64,000 bases of DNA from Euptelea pleiosperma (taxonomy: Eukaryota; Streptophyta; Magnoliopsida; Ranunculales; Eupteleaceae), in the NCBI GenBank assembly GCA_035048495.1, contig CM068540.1:8230829-8294828 (forward strand), read 5' to 3'. Both the position numbers and the translations under genes were made by a program. This document shows, piece by piece, positions 1-13,426 of the stretch (position 1 is the stretch's first letter; every line of letters begins with the position of its first letter). Under the pieces are notes generated by a model that did no database searches, had not been told where the DNA came from, and saw nothing but the letters and a program-made list of their open reading frames with translations.

Positions 1-2970
1 AAGATCCATGCATGTCCCAACGATTGCATACTCTATAGGAAGGAGTACAAGGATGCAACGGCATGTCCCATTTGTGGAATGTCAAGGTGGAAGGTAAACA
101 AGAATAGGACGAAGAAAAATAAAGGGGTGCCTGCGAAAGAAATGTGGTATTTTCCACCTATCCCGATGTTCCAAAGGATGTTTCATTCCAAACAGACGGC
201 GAAAGACTTGACATGGCATTATCACAAAAGAGTAGAAGTTGATGGTCAAATGCGTCATCCAGCAGACTCCCCACATGGAAGTTAGTAGACGGCAGGTATC
301 CGAAGTTTGCTGAAGAACCAAGAAACCTTCGAATAGCTATTTCAGCGGATGGCATAAATCCACATAGTATGCAATCTAGTAGGCATAGTTGTTGGCCGGT
401 CTTAATGATAATCTACAACCTTCCACCATGGTTGTGTATGAAGAGAAAATTTATGATGTTGATAATGTTAATATCAAGTCCAAAATAGCCTGACAACGAC
501 ATTGATGTTTACTTGGCACAATTGATTGAGGATCTGAAAATTTTATGGGAGGAAGGCATTAAAGCGTATGATGCAGATCGACAGGAATCATTTATGTTAT
601 ACGCTGTGTTATTATGGATAATCAATGATTTTCCTACATATGGCATCTTGTGTGGTTGCACTGTCAAATGATATTATGCTTGTCCAATATGCAGCGAAGA
701 AACACATTCTCATAGACTAAAATATAGAAAGAAGAATATATATACCGGTCACAGAAGATTTCTTCCATTGAATCATTCATACCGAAAATAAAAGAAGGTG
801 TTTGATGGTACACAAGAGTTGGGGTTGGCTCCAAAACCGTTAAGTGGAGAGCAAATACTAAAGAAGATAGAAGGGATCAAATACTCATGGGAAAAGAAGA
901 AGGTCATTCTCAAGAAGTCAAAAAAATTAAAACAACCGTGAAAGGAAGACAATATTGTAGATGAGGCGGTTGAATCCTCAACTTGTTGGAAGAAGAAGTC
1001 TATATTCTTTGAGCTTGAATATTGGAAATTTTTGCATTTGCGACATAATTTGGATGTTATGCACATCGAGAAGAATGTGTGCGAGAGCATTGTTGGAACA
1101 TTACTGAATATACTTGGAGAAACAAAGGATGGTATTAATTATCGGTTAGACCTTGTAGATATGGGCTTGAGGAAGCAATTAGAACCGCAAGTCAGAGGGA
1201 GTAAAACATATTTAGCTCCAGCATGTTATACATTATCTAAAGACGAGAAGAGGATATTTTACAAAACATTGCAAACACTCAAGGTCCCAGAAGGATACTC
1301 TTCAAATTTCAGAAAATGTGTCTCAATGGAAGATTTAAAGTTGTATGGTCTTAAGTCTCATGACTATCATATACTAATGCAACAACTGCTGTCAGTTGCA
1401 ATACGTTCGTTGTTGTCAAAACTAGTGAGGATGGCTATCGGTAGATTCTGCTTCTTCTTTAATGCTCTATGTAACAAAGTAGTGGATGTGACAAGATTAA
1501 TTGATGTGCAAGATAATCTTGTACTTACATTGTGTTTATTTAAAAAGTACTTTCCACCATCGTTCTTTGACATAATGGTTCATCTAATGGTGCATCTTGT
1601 CAGAGAGGTCCGATTATGTGGACCAGTTCACTTTCGATGGATGTACCCCTTTGAAAGGTATATTACAAAACTATACGCTCATACTTTATCATTTTTCACG
1701 TAAGTTAGTGTCATTATTGATATAACAGTTATTTCATATATACTTGTAGGTTTATGAAGGTTTTAAAAGGTCATGTACGCAATCAAAATCGACCAGAAGG
1801 CTGCATTGCTAAATGTTATATTGCAGATGAAGCGATTGAGTTTTACACGGAAAATTTATCTAATTTGGAAGCAATTGGGATTCCTTGTGATAGAAATAAA
1901 GCAACCGGTAGTACTGAATATGAGAAGCTGCTCTTTGATGGCAAGCCTTTGCTAGGAGGCAATGTCATCCAAGTTGATAACGAGTCTTGGGAGCAGGCGC
2001 ATCGTTATGTGTTGAAAAACATGAATGATGTTCAACCTTATATCACGTAAAGACATTTTGATCTCCATTTTTAATTAATTTATCTTCGTTATGTTGCTTA
2101 AGGACTACCTGTTAACTCCGTGTTGTGTCATTCGTATCTTAACAGCAAGCATATGTCTTACTTGAAGGCAAATTATTGAAATCAATCAAAAAATCAAAAG
2201 TGGTTACAACTATAACACAACTGCACTTTTATATCCTGGATACGACAAAGGGTACAATAATTTATACATGTTTGTATTTCTTTTAAGTCATAAATAGACA
2301 TGTCTAACTATTGAAAACCTTATAGGTTGAAGATGAATTACGCGGTCAAAATAACAGCTCGAACACATTGAGGTGGATAGCACAATGACCTACTCATAAC
2401 ATAATCAAATGTTCTGGTTACATCATTAATGGTTGTCGTTATCATACTTCAAACTGGGATAATTCACGAGTGAACTAGAACAGCGGAGTGAGCATAGTGG
2501 CCGAAACACTACAAATCGCAAGCGCAAAGGATAAGAATTCGATCATTGGACAAATGTGTTTTTACGGTGTTATTAACGAGATATGGTTGCTTGATTACCA
2601 TGTGTTTAAGATTCTAGTATTTAAATGTGATTGGGTTGACAGCAAGAATGTCATATTCAAATATAAGTTTGGTTTCACATTGGTTGAGCTTGGTAGAGTA
2701 GGACACAAATCTGATTCTTTTATTTTGGCTTCTCAGGCAAAGCAAATTTTTTAAGTAGAAGATCAACTTGATCCTAAAATGTCAATTGTTCTCTCAACTC
2801 TTATGAGAGAGTATCCTAAAAAGGATTATGATGATGAATTCATTGATATTAGTGATGAACATCAGCCTGTTACTAATGGATTACAAATTGATGACATTGA
2901 AGAGTCTGATGAGTCTTATGTGCGACAAGATCATTCTGAAGGAATTTGGATTGATATTAGAAAATCATAA
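1..2970 (+). pseudogene. CACTA TnpD-like transposase (Transposase_21, DUF4218, DUF4216), degenerate
   Basis: This is a transposase gene of a CACTA element, read on the plus strand across several frames. Positions 1-150 encode a cysteine-rich start (CPNDC, CPICGMSRW). Around 290-460 there is an RIAISADGINPH motif followed by YNLPPWLCMKRK, typical of the Transposase_21 core. Positions 660-780 encode YYACPICSEETHSHRLK and GHRRFLP. Positions 1020-1195 encode HLRHNLDVMHIEKNVCES, a family hallmark with the conserved D and E. Positions 1370-2050 match the DUF4218 region (for example CGPVHFRWMYPFERY) with an intron around 1702-1750, and 2480-2970 match DUF4216 (FKCDWVD). In-frame stops occur near 282, 487, 670, 792 and 939, so no functional protein is expected. 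The 5' end of the gene is outside the window. Confidence 0.88.
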
Positions 2971-5621
2971 TTAGGTTTTATTTGTAAATTATGGGATAGG
3001 AGTAAGGCTGGATGTCCCCCCCCCTCATGTATTAGATTATTTTTATTAATGGAATATATATTATTTTTCATATCTTTGTTCTTTATATTTCTTCTTTTTC
3101 ATGTATCATTACCTAGCTTCTTTTTCATGTATCACTACCTACCGACTTTATATTTGTTATTTCGTGTATCACTATACTAACTATTCTGGGTATTTTCTAG
3201 TATGGAGCCGCACACAGGTGATGCATCTGCAAAGAAGAAAAGTCGAGGTGCTACAAAGCTACAACAATTGTTAAAGTAGAGTGAGAAGTTAGTTGTGAAA
3301 TACAGTGAAGATGGGTACCAATAGGAGACGTTGGAGCAACCTTGTCCACATATGCTAGTCTCATTGCGCGGCAAATGGTTCCCATTAGGCATGCAGTTTG
3401 AAAAGATGTGCCAACTGAATTGAAAGAAAAATTATGGGCATGTGTTCAGGTAAATTAAAATTACTTAAAAATTATCTTGTCATCATCTGATGTTATTAAC
3501 TCTTAATTAACTTGCAGGAGCATTTTGTGCTAGACCCAAGAAGCAAGCGGCACACATTGTCCCTCATTGGTACAAGATGGAGGGATTTCAAGACCAAATT
3601 GAATGCAGATCATGTAGTTCCTTATATGGCGGAGCCAGAGCTGCTTAATTTGAAGCCACTTAAGTTCGACTACATTGACCAAGCAAATTAGGAAGCTTTT
3701 GTAGCTTTAAAAACATCAGAAGATAGGAGGGCATATCATGAAGCCCAAAAGAAAAGGCGAGCAATGAATAAATACAACCATCGCCTGGGCAAAAAGTCTT
3801 ATGCCAATCTGGCTGAGGAGTTGGTAAGTTAGTAGTTGTAATTATAGAATTATTGTAAATATATAATCACTGATGTAAATTGTTTATTTTATAACAGAAA
3901 CAATTAAGTAACTCCGAAGAGGTGGATCAGAGCGAGATATGGAAAATGGCTTGTCAGACTAATGATGGACAGTATGTAGATGATGCCGTCAGGGAAACGA
4001 CTGTTAAAATTGTAAGTTGCCTCATATAATAATTTGCCCCATGAATTACATATAATAAGTTATACCTCAAGATTATTAATTTGATTTACATATATTTTTA
4101 CAGGATAATTTAAGAAAACAAGTTGAAGAGGGGTCCCTATCAATTGAGGGAAGTAATGATGTACTAACAATGGCATTAAGGACCCAGGAACATCCCAGTA
4201 GGGTCAGGGGCATGGGCATTTCGTCACCCCTTTAAAATACTTCCAGATCCCTAAACGTGGGAATAAGGCGCTCTTGGCTCATCTGAAAATGAACCAAATA
4301 AATTTGATGTCACAAGTAAAGAGTCAGGCCTAGATGATAAAGGTGATGCAAGCACAGATCGAACAGCTAACACAATCGCAACCATGCCATCGCAACACAT
4401 GCCAACACAACATATGCCTTCGCAGGGATCTGAGAAGGCAGCCTCATGTAGCCGTCCAAGCCTGAGTATGCAGAAGGTAGCCTCATGTCGATCAAACTCG
4501 GGAGGTGAAAATGTACATTTTGTGAACCTTAATTTAATATACATTTTATGAACCTTAATTTAATATATATTTTGTGAACCTTTATTTTAACTATCTTATT
4601 AAGTTTATCTTTTTTGTTATAGGAAAAATCATGCAGGCTGGCACTACATACCCCTCACAACATTGTTGCTGAGGGGGTCATTTTGAATAATGCACCTGAC
4701 CAAATGGTGCACTTTACTCAATTGGAATTTGATAATTTACGAGTGTCGATCAAAGTACCCATAGTATTGAAAGCTGAACTCCCGATATCGGTTCGTAATG
4801 TGTTCACTACTGTAGGAGATGCAGTTGGCAGCATTGTGGCATGGCCTACAGTATGGGTGGTGTCCACAGGCGCTCATCATGTAAACATCTGTCAATTTTT
4901 ACATCGATTTAATATATTTATATACTAATTATAATTCTAATTTTGATTATAGGTACATGATCGAAGTGAAGTTGACAATTTCACTTTCATCTCTGAATTT
5001 TATAATCATTTGCATGCACATGACCCATCTTCTATATCCATTAGTATTACTATGGGGTATGATTCAAATTGACTTTCTCGATGTATCTTTGGTTTGTGAA
5101 GTACAAGATGTGTCGTCACAGTGCTTGACATTATATCATTGGTAAGATACTTTGAAGTTTCTTTTATCTATCTGAATTTTATGAATATGATGATAGTACA
5201 TATATTCTAATTAAGTTTATTTTTTTTAATTTATCAGCTACGTCCACCAAATGTTAATTGAAAGACATTTGGTTAATAAAATTAGCATGGTCAGTGCTCA
5301 ATCCAACAGTTTATGTATAAGAGATGGGTAGTTTTTGGATGATCAATTTGTAAATTTTCTTTTTAATATATTAGTATTTATATACCTCGATGGGAAGACT
5401 TTGTTTATTCCCTTAAATATTAGGTAATTCTCTTTTCTATTGTCATTAGATTTGATAATTAATAACTTGTTGAATGTCTTGCTAATAACTTGATTGTTGT
5501 TCACATATAGGGCACATTGGATTTTGATTGTCAATGACTTATTATCGATGACAATCTATTGTTTCGACTCCTTAAATAGTATGATTGACTCAACTTTGAA
5601 AATCAATATCAAACGATAAGC

Positions 5622-8600
5622 TGATATTCGCCTAAAAGTACGTATTTTCCACTGTTATCTTCTAAGCATTTTCACACTCTCCTACGTTAAAATGCTCTAT
5701 TTATCTACTTTCCTACGTAAGAGTCTCTTTTGTTGCGTAGAACACACTTTTCTGGACGAAATGGTATATTTGCATGCATTAAACACATTTTCGGAAGTCT
5801 AGACATTAAGTCATTCTGATAAAGTCTCATTACGTGTTTCTTCTGTCGCAGGAAACCCCGATGGGACAATTCTCGAGACTTGCGAGCCCACATCAATCAG
5901 GAAAGCCCATTATCAAAGCTTAAAGAGCCCACATGATATGACTAGAAGATATGGGCCAAATATGGGCTGAATAAGATGACCAAAAAGCCGGCCCAAAGAA
6001 CGAAGAGAGTAGGAGAGCCAATGACCAAGAGACGGACCAAAGCGTTTAAAGCAACATGAGTCAACAAGGAATGATAGTCTACTCTACTGGAGAAGCGTGA
6101 GGATGGTCACAGTGAAGACCAGGGTTCCAGACCCTCTGCCAATACTTTTATCTCCATTTTCGGATACTTTCTCTCTCCTCTCCTTATTCTCTCTCTCTCT
6201 TCATCTCTCGGTCCTCGAATCTACTGACCTAACCCCAGAACTCCTGCCCATCGGCTCTATCTCATCTCCCTTAGCTTTCTGACCGTTGGATCTTCCATCG
6301 GACCGTTGGATCTTCAATCGGACCGTTGGATCTCTCTAGATCCGACGATCTACCAATCTGGGTCCCGATCATTGCCATCCAAGTCTATCATCCGATCGCC
6401 AGTGGATCATCCATCATCCATCCTGTCATCATTGCACCCAGTCTCTATGAGATCGTCACACGATGAGTGGTGCATCCATCAAAGAGCCATCAGAAATGGA
6501 GGGTCTAGATTTCCTGGATATTGAAAATACTGAGTTTTCAAAATATAAAAATTCTTTTAAAAAGGATTTTGGAAAGTTGCAAAATAACTGTTTTAAAAGG
6601 AGATCTTTTACGAAAGTTTTTTGGAAAGAATTTTTGGACAGAGATTTATTTAGCAAGTCAATGGGTATTTGACCAAAAAGCTTGGGAAAACATGGTTGGA
6701 TTTTGAAAGAATATTATTTAAATGGGTGAAGAGATTTTTTTTAGAAACTTTGATGGTTCGAGTTTTGGTAAGGGGTGAGCCATTTTGAAAGAGGCCATTT
6801 TTAAAGAGTAAAATATCTTTACAAAAATAAAGGAGAGGAAAAACTTACTGATTTGGGCGGTGGATGAATATCCCTCTTGAAGTTTCAACCCGAGATCGCC
6901 ACTCTAGAATGGCTCCACGTTCTCCATCCCCCAAGGAAACCCAGCCACCATCTCTTTTTCCTTCATCTCTCTTCTCCCCACATTCCATACCTTTCACTCC
7001 CCCCCAAGCCAACAAAGAAAAAGAAAAGAAAAGAGAAGAAGCGGAAGATGGGAGGGCGGTAGCTTCTCCTCCAAACCGTCACAACCTTGCTGGCCAAACC
7101 AGCAAGGTTGCTGAACCTGCAACGCATCTCTTCCATCACCTTGCCTTTTCTCCACGCCACCTCTTCTCTTCCCAGATTCATCTCCTTTCATCTCCCAAAA
7201 ATGGTCCTCACTCCTTCCTTTGGAGCTCTCTCTCTCTCAAAAAAAAAAAATAATACACAGCAAAAAAAAAAGAAAAAGAAAAAAAAGGTAAAGAGAAAGA
7301 AGGAAGAAGAAAGAAAGAGGAAGCCGTTAGGCTCCTCCCCTTAGACATATCCTTGCAGGTGGAGCGTTTCCTAACACCGCCTGTAGCATCCGGAAAGCCC
7401 CCCTCCATCTTCACGCAAGCTGCAACCTTCACTAGCCGGAGTATGCAACTCCGGCGAACTCCATTAAAACCGACGACCTGCACCTCCTCTTCTCTCACCT
7501 CAGTAATGGCAGGCCTCTCCTAGGCCGTGTTCCACTGCCTTGCAGTTCTCCTTCCTTCCGGTGAACCAGTGGTCCATCCTCCAAGCATTCTATCTTCCAA
7601 CTTCTTTCACGTTGCTGCACTCCGGCCAGCCAACCTACAACTCGCCTGCACATTCATCTTCCATGGCCGCCCACGACATTGCTGTTCCGCCAGTTTGCAC
7701 CTCCGCCTGCACGCCCACCTGCAACCCTGCTTCCTCTGCCTGTTTCTCTGCCAGCGTGCAGCACTTCTTGTTGCTGCGTACAGCACTGCTTGTTGCTGCG
7801 TGCAGCACCATTGCTGCCACTCCGCCTCCAGCAACACCACCGTCCTTCCTCCTCCGCTAGGAACATGCAACTGTTGGCCATCCTCCAAACTCCGCCTCCT
7901 TGCTCCGCCTCCCTCTTCCATGGCCTGCAACGTGCACATCCTCTATGCACTGCCTGAACCAGCAAGCGCCTTCTTCCTCTTCTCCGGACGATTTCTTCAC
8001 TTGTAGGTCATCTTCTTCATCAGGTCGGCAAGGTGGTGCACCACCGCTTGAACCAGCAACTGGCATCTCCAGTGAACCACCTTCAACCAGGGTATGGTCA
8101 ACCTACAAGTTGCACGCTGGACAGCAACCTCCGCCTGCACGCTCACCTGCAACTATCTTTTGTTTGCCGATCACAACACCACCATCTTCTCATTGGCTGG
8201 CCGGAGCACCACCGTCTCCTCTCAATGGGCAACGCCCACCTCTTTGCTACCTTCCTCACCAAAGCTCTGCACTCCACCAGCCAACGGCTTCCACTTTCTC
8301 CTCCGTCTTCAGGTGGTGCATCCCCACGAACAGGTACCAGTAACCTCCATTAACGTCAGTCAATCGTCCATGATTGCTGCACTTCCAGCAAACATCTCCT
8401 CCGCCATCTTCTTCTTCTTGGACTAGAGGATGTCCTCCAACCTCCTCCCATTACTGCGCTCACCACCAGTTGATGGAACCTACCACGAACAACTTTCCGG
8501 GCTCCTCCACATGGCCAGCAAATTAATCTCTTGGCCGAAATATGCACCACGATTCTCTTGGCCGAATTCCAAGGCCAATCATGGCCGATCAAGCCGCAGC

Positions 8601-9320
8601 ACCCCCCATGCAACTTTCCGGGCATCCTCCTCATCCCGATCTCCATTCTCATGCACCATGCCACCGTACGGGATGATCACTTATTGCAAAACCTCATTGG
8701 CCGATTCACAAGGCTGATCTCATTCGTTTCAAGAGGTAATTTTCTCTCTCTTCCCTTACTTTATCTCTCTAGAGTTTGGGAATCCACTTTCTCTATCTAG
8801 AATCCCCAGGCTGATCGCCTTTTTGCACCGCCGACTCCGTTCGGTGAATGCAAGAGGGTGAGTTTTTCTCTCACCTCTACCTTGTCGGCCGGTAAACGAC
8901 CGAGGTGTGAAAAATCTCTCTCTACCTTCTTCCTCTCTCTCTAAAAGTTCTCTTTACATGCTTTCTTACATGCTTTCTAGAATAGATTTACCGCTTTATT
9001 TATTTTTGTCATTTATTTCATGTAAGCAACAATTTAATTAATGCAATTTGAGTTTGATGATTTTAGTCTTCTCTGGATCTTATTTGGATGTGTTTTAAAT
9101 CGACTCGCCCTTCTCATGTCTTCCATCATTCTCCTTTTTCTCTTGTATATTATCTGTCATTTTATGTTCTTATTCGCGCTAATCCCGAGTGCGGATCGAC
9201 ATCCGACACGAATCCCTATACAAAAGCTCATATTTTGCAGGATTAAAATTCAGATCAAATTACAAATCTTGTTGATTCTAGGGTTTCCGTAACCAACGAC
9301 GCGGAAAAATCCTACTTTCA
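5622..9320 (+). repeat. 5' LTR (3,699 bp)
   Basis: Starts TGATATTCGC and ends CCTACTTTCA. It matches 13427-17125 over its whole length, with small indels that happen to balance. By eye the first 500 bp differ at about 3 percent of sites, mostly C/T and G/A changes, and later parts differ less. It contains CT-rich, GA-rich and A-rich tracts (6150-6210, 7000-7320). The apparent ORFs here (for example 6864-7253 and 7527-8006) recur in the other LTR, show no domain, and come from low-complexity sequence. Confidence 0.93.
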
Positions 9321-9322
9321 AA

Positions 9323-9337
9323 TGGCGCCGCTGCCGG
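9323..9337 (+). other. Primer binding site, tRNA-Asp type
   Basis: TGGCGCCGCTGCCGG follows the 5' LTR after two bases. It agrees, with one mismatch, with the complement of the 3' end of plant tRNA-Asp (TGGCGCCGTTGCCGG). This fixes the plus-strand orientation of the element. Confidence 0.8.
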
Positions 9338-12300
9338 AATTGGAAAGTTGCTGAAGCGAAAAGCTGCTCAATTTGGACAGCCCAACCTTTTTGGGAAACT
9401 TTCTATTTTTTTGTTTTTAGTGATTTTTAGCAGTCTTTTAAATTACTATTTTTAATGCCTCGGAAGGCCGAGTGCAAAGTTGTAATAATTTAGGAATTTG
9501 ACTACTTTCCATATAAACTGCTAGATCTTGTTCTAGGGTTTTTAGAAACCCTAGATTAAGTGAAAAATACCAAAAAAATCAAAAAAAAATATTTAAAAAA
9601 TGGTAGTTTCTATTTCTGCACATTTTAGGATATTCACATATGGGAAGATTGCATTTTTGGATACTTTTCGAATCGGAAAATTTCTATTTTTGCACGGTTT
9701 CCATTCCTGGGAAATTTCACATTGGAATTAAGCTTATTTGGAATGTTTCTAAATCGGACGAAATTCCATAATTAGCAATTCTTATTTTTAGAGGATTTCT
9801 AACTATGGAAGGTCCCCTTTTTGGAAGGTTTCCAACACAGGAAGAAACCCTAAATTTAGCAAGTTTTCAGATTTAGGAAACTTCTACTTTTAGGGAATTT
9901 TTCTAACTTGGAGAAACTCTTAAATTGGAAAGGTCTATTAGGGGGTTGATAGTTGTTTAGTCAACTCTCATGAATAGTAACTTTCCAATTTACCCTGCCT
10001 AATTGATTGATTGATTGCTTACCCACCCTAGGCAGGGACATTCCAAAAAAATATTCTCACACCCTAGACCCATATCATATACTAATTCGTATGCAGGATT
10101 GCGAATCTAACTGCGGGTAGGGAGCGAAAGCTCACTTAGGAGGAGTCGGGCCCACGCTCATGAAGGATACCGCTCCCTACCCCAAAGAGGCGACCCCGTG
10201 GCATGGCCCACGGGAGGTAAGTCTCTATCCTCGCCTTGAGTGCGATACAGAGCAATTTGGGTGAATTATTGCCGCTTGTCTATTTGCTTTCGCATACATA
10301 TTATTCGACTTGCGTGGCGTGGCCGTTAATAATTGAACATTAATCAAGCAGACCCAGCTCTTTTACAACTGGTGGGATTTCATCACCCACCTCCTCATTC
10401 CATTTGATTTGATCCCAAGGCTCCATTAATTAAAAAGAATCAAGAAGTAGAGCCAATTAGCCTGGTGTTCGAGGAAAAATCCACACAAAGCAAACCCGCT
10501 TAACATCCAATCGAAATAAGACCACGAGCGCAGGTCCCTGTTGTCTAACACACCCATAAGTCCCTGCTACTCAAGTACACTGAGCTCGACGTGGCATCTT
10601 GGACTATTCGGCGATTAGTTAAGTGTGGACTAGGAACACGCACCAACCCTAACTTAACCCGAGGGAACACTCTTCTTAAACACTTGACCAATCCGGTTAG
10701 TCTGGGACGTACTTAAGACAGCCATTGTGCCGCACGTCTGTCTAGGCTTCGGATTGCCTTGTTGTTGACTAGAGTTAAGTACTAAAGGATTCGCTTGAAG
10801 AGTGTAGCCTGGTGAGAACCTAAGAGCGACAAAGTTAGTCCGGCGGTTAACAAAATAAACCAGTGGTCCGCTCACTGTCATAATCTACCATACCCCAGAA
10901 ACTAACAAGATAAATCCTCAAACTTATCCTGATTTGTTTTAGGCATAGGATTATCTTACTTGCTCTATGTGCATCATTTAGGATCCCTACTCCAGTGTCT
11001 CTTTGTAATCTAGTCTGAGGCTTATTTATATGGGTTCAACTGCCACATTGTTTGACTCGATCTGAGAGTCCTTCAATCTTCACCACCCTTCCTTTGCCAT
11101 TGGTCTCTTACTGATGAGAGACTAGGCAGACGGATCTCATCGATCCAATCTCTTACGACTGATGATCATTTCAGTCTCACTGCATTTTATACTGGATTCG
11201 GGTGCTTACTGTCAACCCCACTGGAGTCTGCTCCACTAAATCTATCCCCGATACACATTGTGTCTTCGGCTCTGCTAACCATGGTCAGAGAATCCCTTGC
11301 TAGGTCTCTTACTGATGAGAGACCCACTACTGTTCTCCCATACCCGCTCATCTTTATGAGTTTACGGCTCTGCTAACCACGGCCAGAGAACCCTCTCAGT
11401 CTTCACTGAGAAAGAACCTACCCGTACTACTGCTGGGTTGGGTTAGCTCGATTGGAAGCGTTCCTGCTCCAACTGATGAGCTGGATGACTGATGACTCAC
11501 TCAGTCTCCCTGTGCTTCAAATTGGTTGGGGGTGCTTATCACCCCCATTGTGTCTGGCTGAAGACGTAAAACTTAGCGCTTTCGGAAAGGCAATTCTGAT
11601 TTCTTAGTTACATGAGTCGCATGCATTATTATATCTCTCTGTCATACAGGTACACTCACTACAGATAATCTCCTAATACCAGACAACATTCATTTCATGC
11701 TCCATTGGTAACATCCTCCCTATTCCTTGCATCATTCTCATTATTTCATCAATTTTTGTCCCGCTCATGAGCACCGAGGACGTTGCTATATTTTGGTTGG
11801 GGGTGGGCATTTACCAAAACTCATGTATTCCTTTTGATAAATATATATATAGATATAATAATAAATAAATAAATAAAACTAAAAAATCTTGTTTTTGGGT
11901 GATTTTCGATGTTTTCCAAAGTTTTTCTAGAATTTCAAAAATGTGTCAAATACCCTGACTTTGATTAGCTGAAAACCTCCGTTAAGTCAGTATTGAGGAT
12001 GTCAATTTTTGTTTAAGGTTAGCTTTGAGTCAAGTCAAGCGTGGCTACAGCAGTTTTGAAAACTTAGAAAAACTCAGATTCGGCACAATTGTACACTATC
12101 AATATCAGAGTCATCCTAAGTTTAGAAATTCTGGAGATCCTATGAGAATAATTGTGGAGACCTAACCCAGTGAGCTTTCAAGCCTTTAATCAATTCAGAG
12201 GATTATACAACAATTCTGAGTCACAAGATGACTCACTTTCTTCTTGCCCGCAATATTCGTTGAGAGATCTCATTATCTTTTGCTTCGATCATAAAACTCG

Positions 12301-13390
12301 GAACGACATCAACATTGGATTACTACGACAGAACCTTCTCTGTATCTAGTCAAGACAGTATACATGATAGTGCAAACCCTAGAAAATGATTTAGGCCATT
12401 TTTCTGAACCATTCAGCCTTTTTACTCACCTGAATTATACTTCACTAGAAACCCCTTGAACCCTTATATAAAAGCCTTTTCTTTGTAAACCCATCAACCT
12501 AAAATCCAGTCCAGCTATGAAGCATGACTGTCTACCCTTATTTTGAGATGGACAAAAGAATAACTGATATGGGTTTACCGTGAAAGAAAAGTAAAGAAGA
12601 AGAATCAAAAGGAAAAGAAAGTGGTTCAAGCTGAAAACAAAATATGGAAAGAAAGTATGAAAAAGGCTGACTAGAAATTGAGCAGTCTCTGAAATATCAA
12701 GAAAAAGAGAAAAATAAAAAATAAAAAAAGGAAAGAAAACCAGATAATGGTGCTACATCGCAGGAAAAATACAAGAAAATAGAGATATCCTCTCAAGATC
12801 TTTGAAATCCTGTATCCCTTTATTTTTCTACACCGGACTTAAGCCTCATTATAACCTAGGAAAGTCCTATTTGATTCTAGGATAGCACGATCATAAAATG
12901 TGGAGATTGGAGAAAGAGAAGCTATAGAGTTTGATCTGACGTTCCCGAGTGAAGTGGTATTCCAATCATGAGATCTTCTTCTGTTAAAAATGTCCTTCCT
13001 TTAAATAATACATATGTGAGATCTTTGCTTTCATATATCAACACATCTTCTCACATATAAATTGAGAGAAAAGAAGAAAGCCCTTCTTGTGCAATTCTAT
13101 TCTGAGTGCTAAACATGTGAGATTTGAGGTCGAGGCATAAAAACTTAGAGGTGATCTGGAAATCTTTACTGTCGGATGATGAGAATGTTGAGCACACACA
13201 CACGCAAAGTCTGACTATTCTGGGTCATGATTATGAGTCTGTAGTCTTGCCAAAACTTTTCAACTCTTCGCTAGCAATGTAACTGTTTTTGCATCCATTC
13301 AATGAGTTGACGAACGGTGTTTTCCCTGAGCTAATATGAAAAAGTGTGCAGCATGTGCAGAGCCTTTTTAAGCTCATTTATTTCGCACTA

Positions 13391-13426
13391 ATTGCCAAGG
13401 ATTGGCAATATGCTGGTTGGGGGTTG
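13391..13426 (+). other. 3' end of the interior with polypurine-like tract before the 3' LTR
   Basis: AATTGCCAAGGATTGGCA is followed by GGTTGGGGGTTG directly before the TGATATTCGC of the 3' LTR. The same arrangement recurs at 18690-18729 before the outer element's LTR. The sequence AATTGCCAAGGATTGGCA includes a short inverted repeat (GCCAA/TTGGC). Confidence 0.65.

Larger units (their letters stand above)
9321..13426 (+). other. Non-coding interior of the LTR element
   Basis: About 4.1 kb with stops in all frames and no retroviral domain that I can recognise. A copied hairpin word (GGTCTCTTACTGATGAGAGA) occurs at about 11102 and 11303, and a GGCTCTGCTAACCA block occurs at about 11268 and 11366. 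A block at 11770-11812 (GCACCGAGGACGTTGC, then GGTTGGGGGTGGG) resembles the conserved purine-rich motif downstream of pol in Tat elements. This suggests the interior derives from the untranslated 3' part of an autonomous relative. A-rich sequence lies at 11845-11885 and 12700-12740. Confidence 0.75.

Noticed and set aside
6864..8800. Many overlapping frames of 60-160 codons in the LTRs (and again at 14665-16600)
   Set aside because: They come from CT-, GA- and A-rich tracts, occur on both strands, repeat in both LTRs and show no domain or splice pattern.
11100..11510. Hammerhead ribozyme (CTGATGAG words in an LTR element, as in plant retrozymes)
   Set aside because: The CTGATGA core recurs, but no GAAA core partner lies at the right distance, and the words pair with themselves as simple hairpins.
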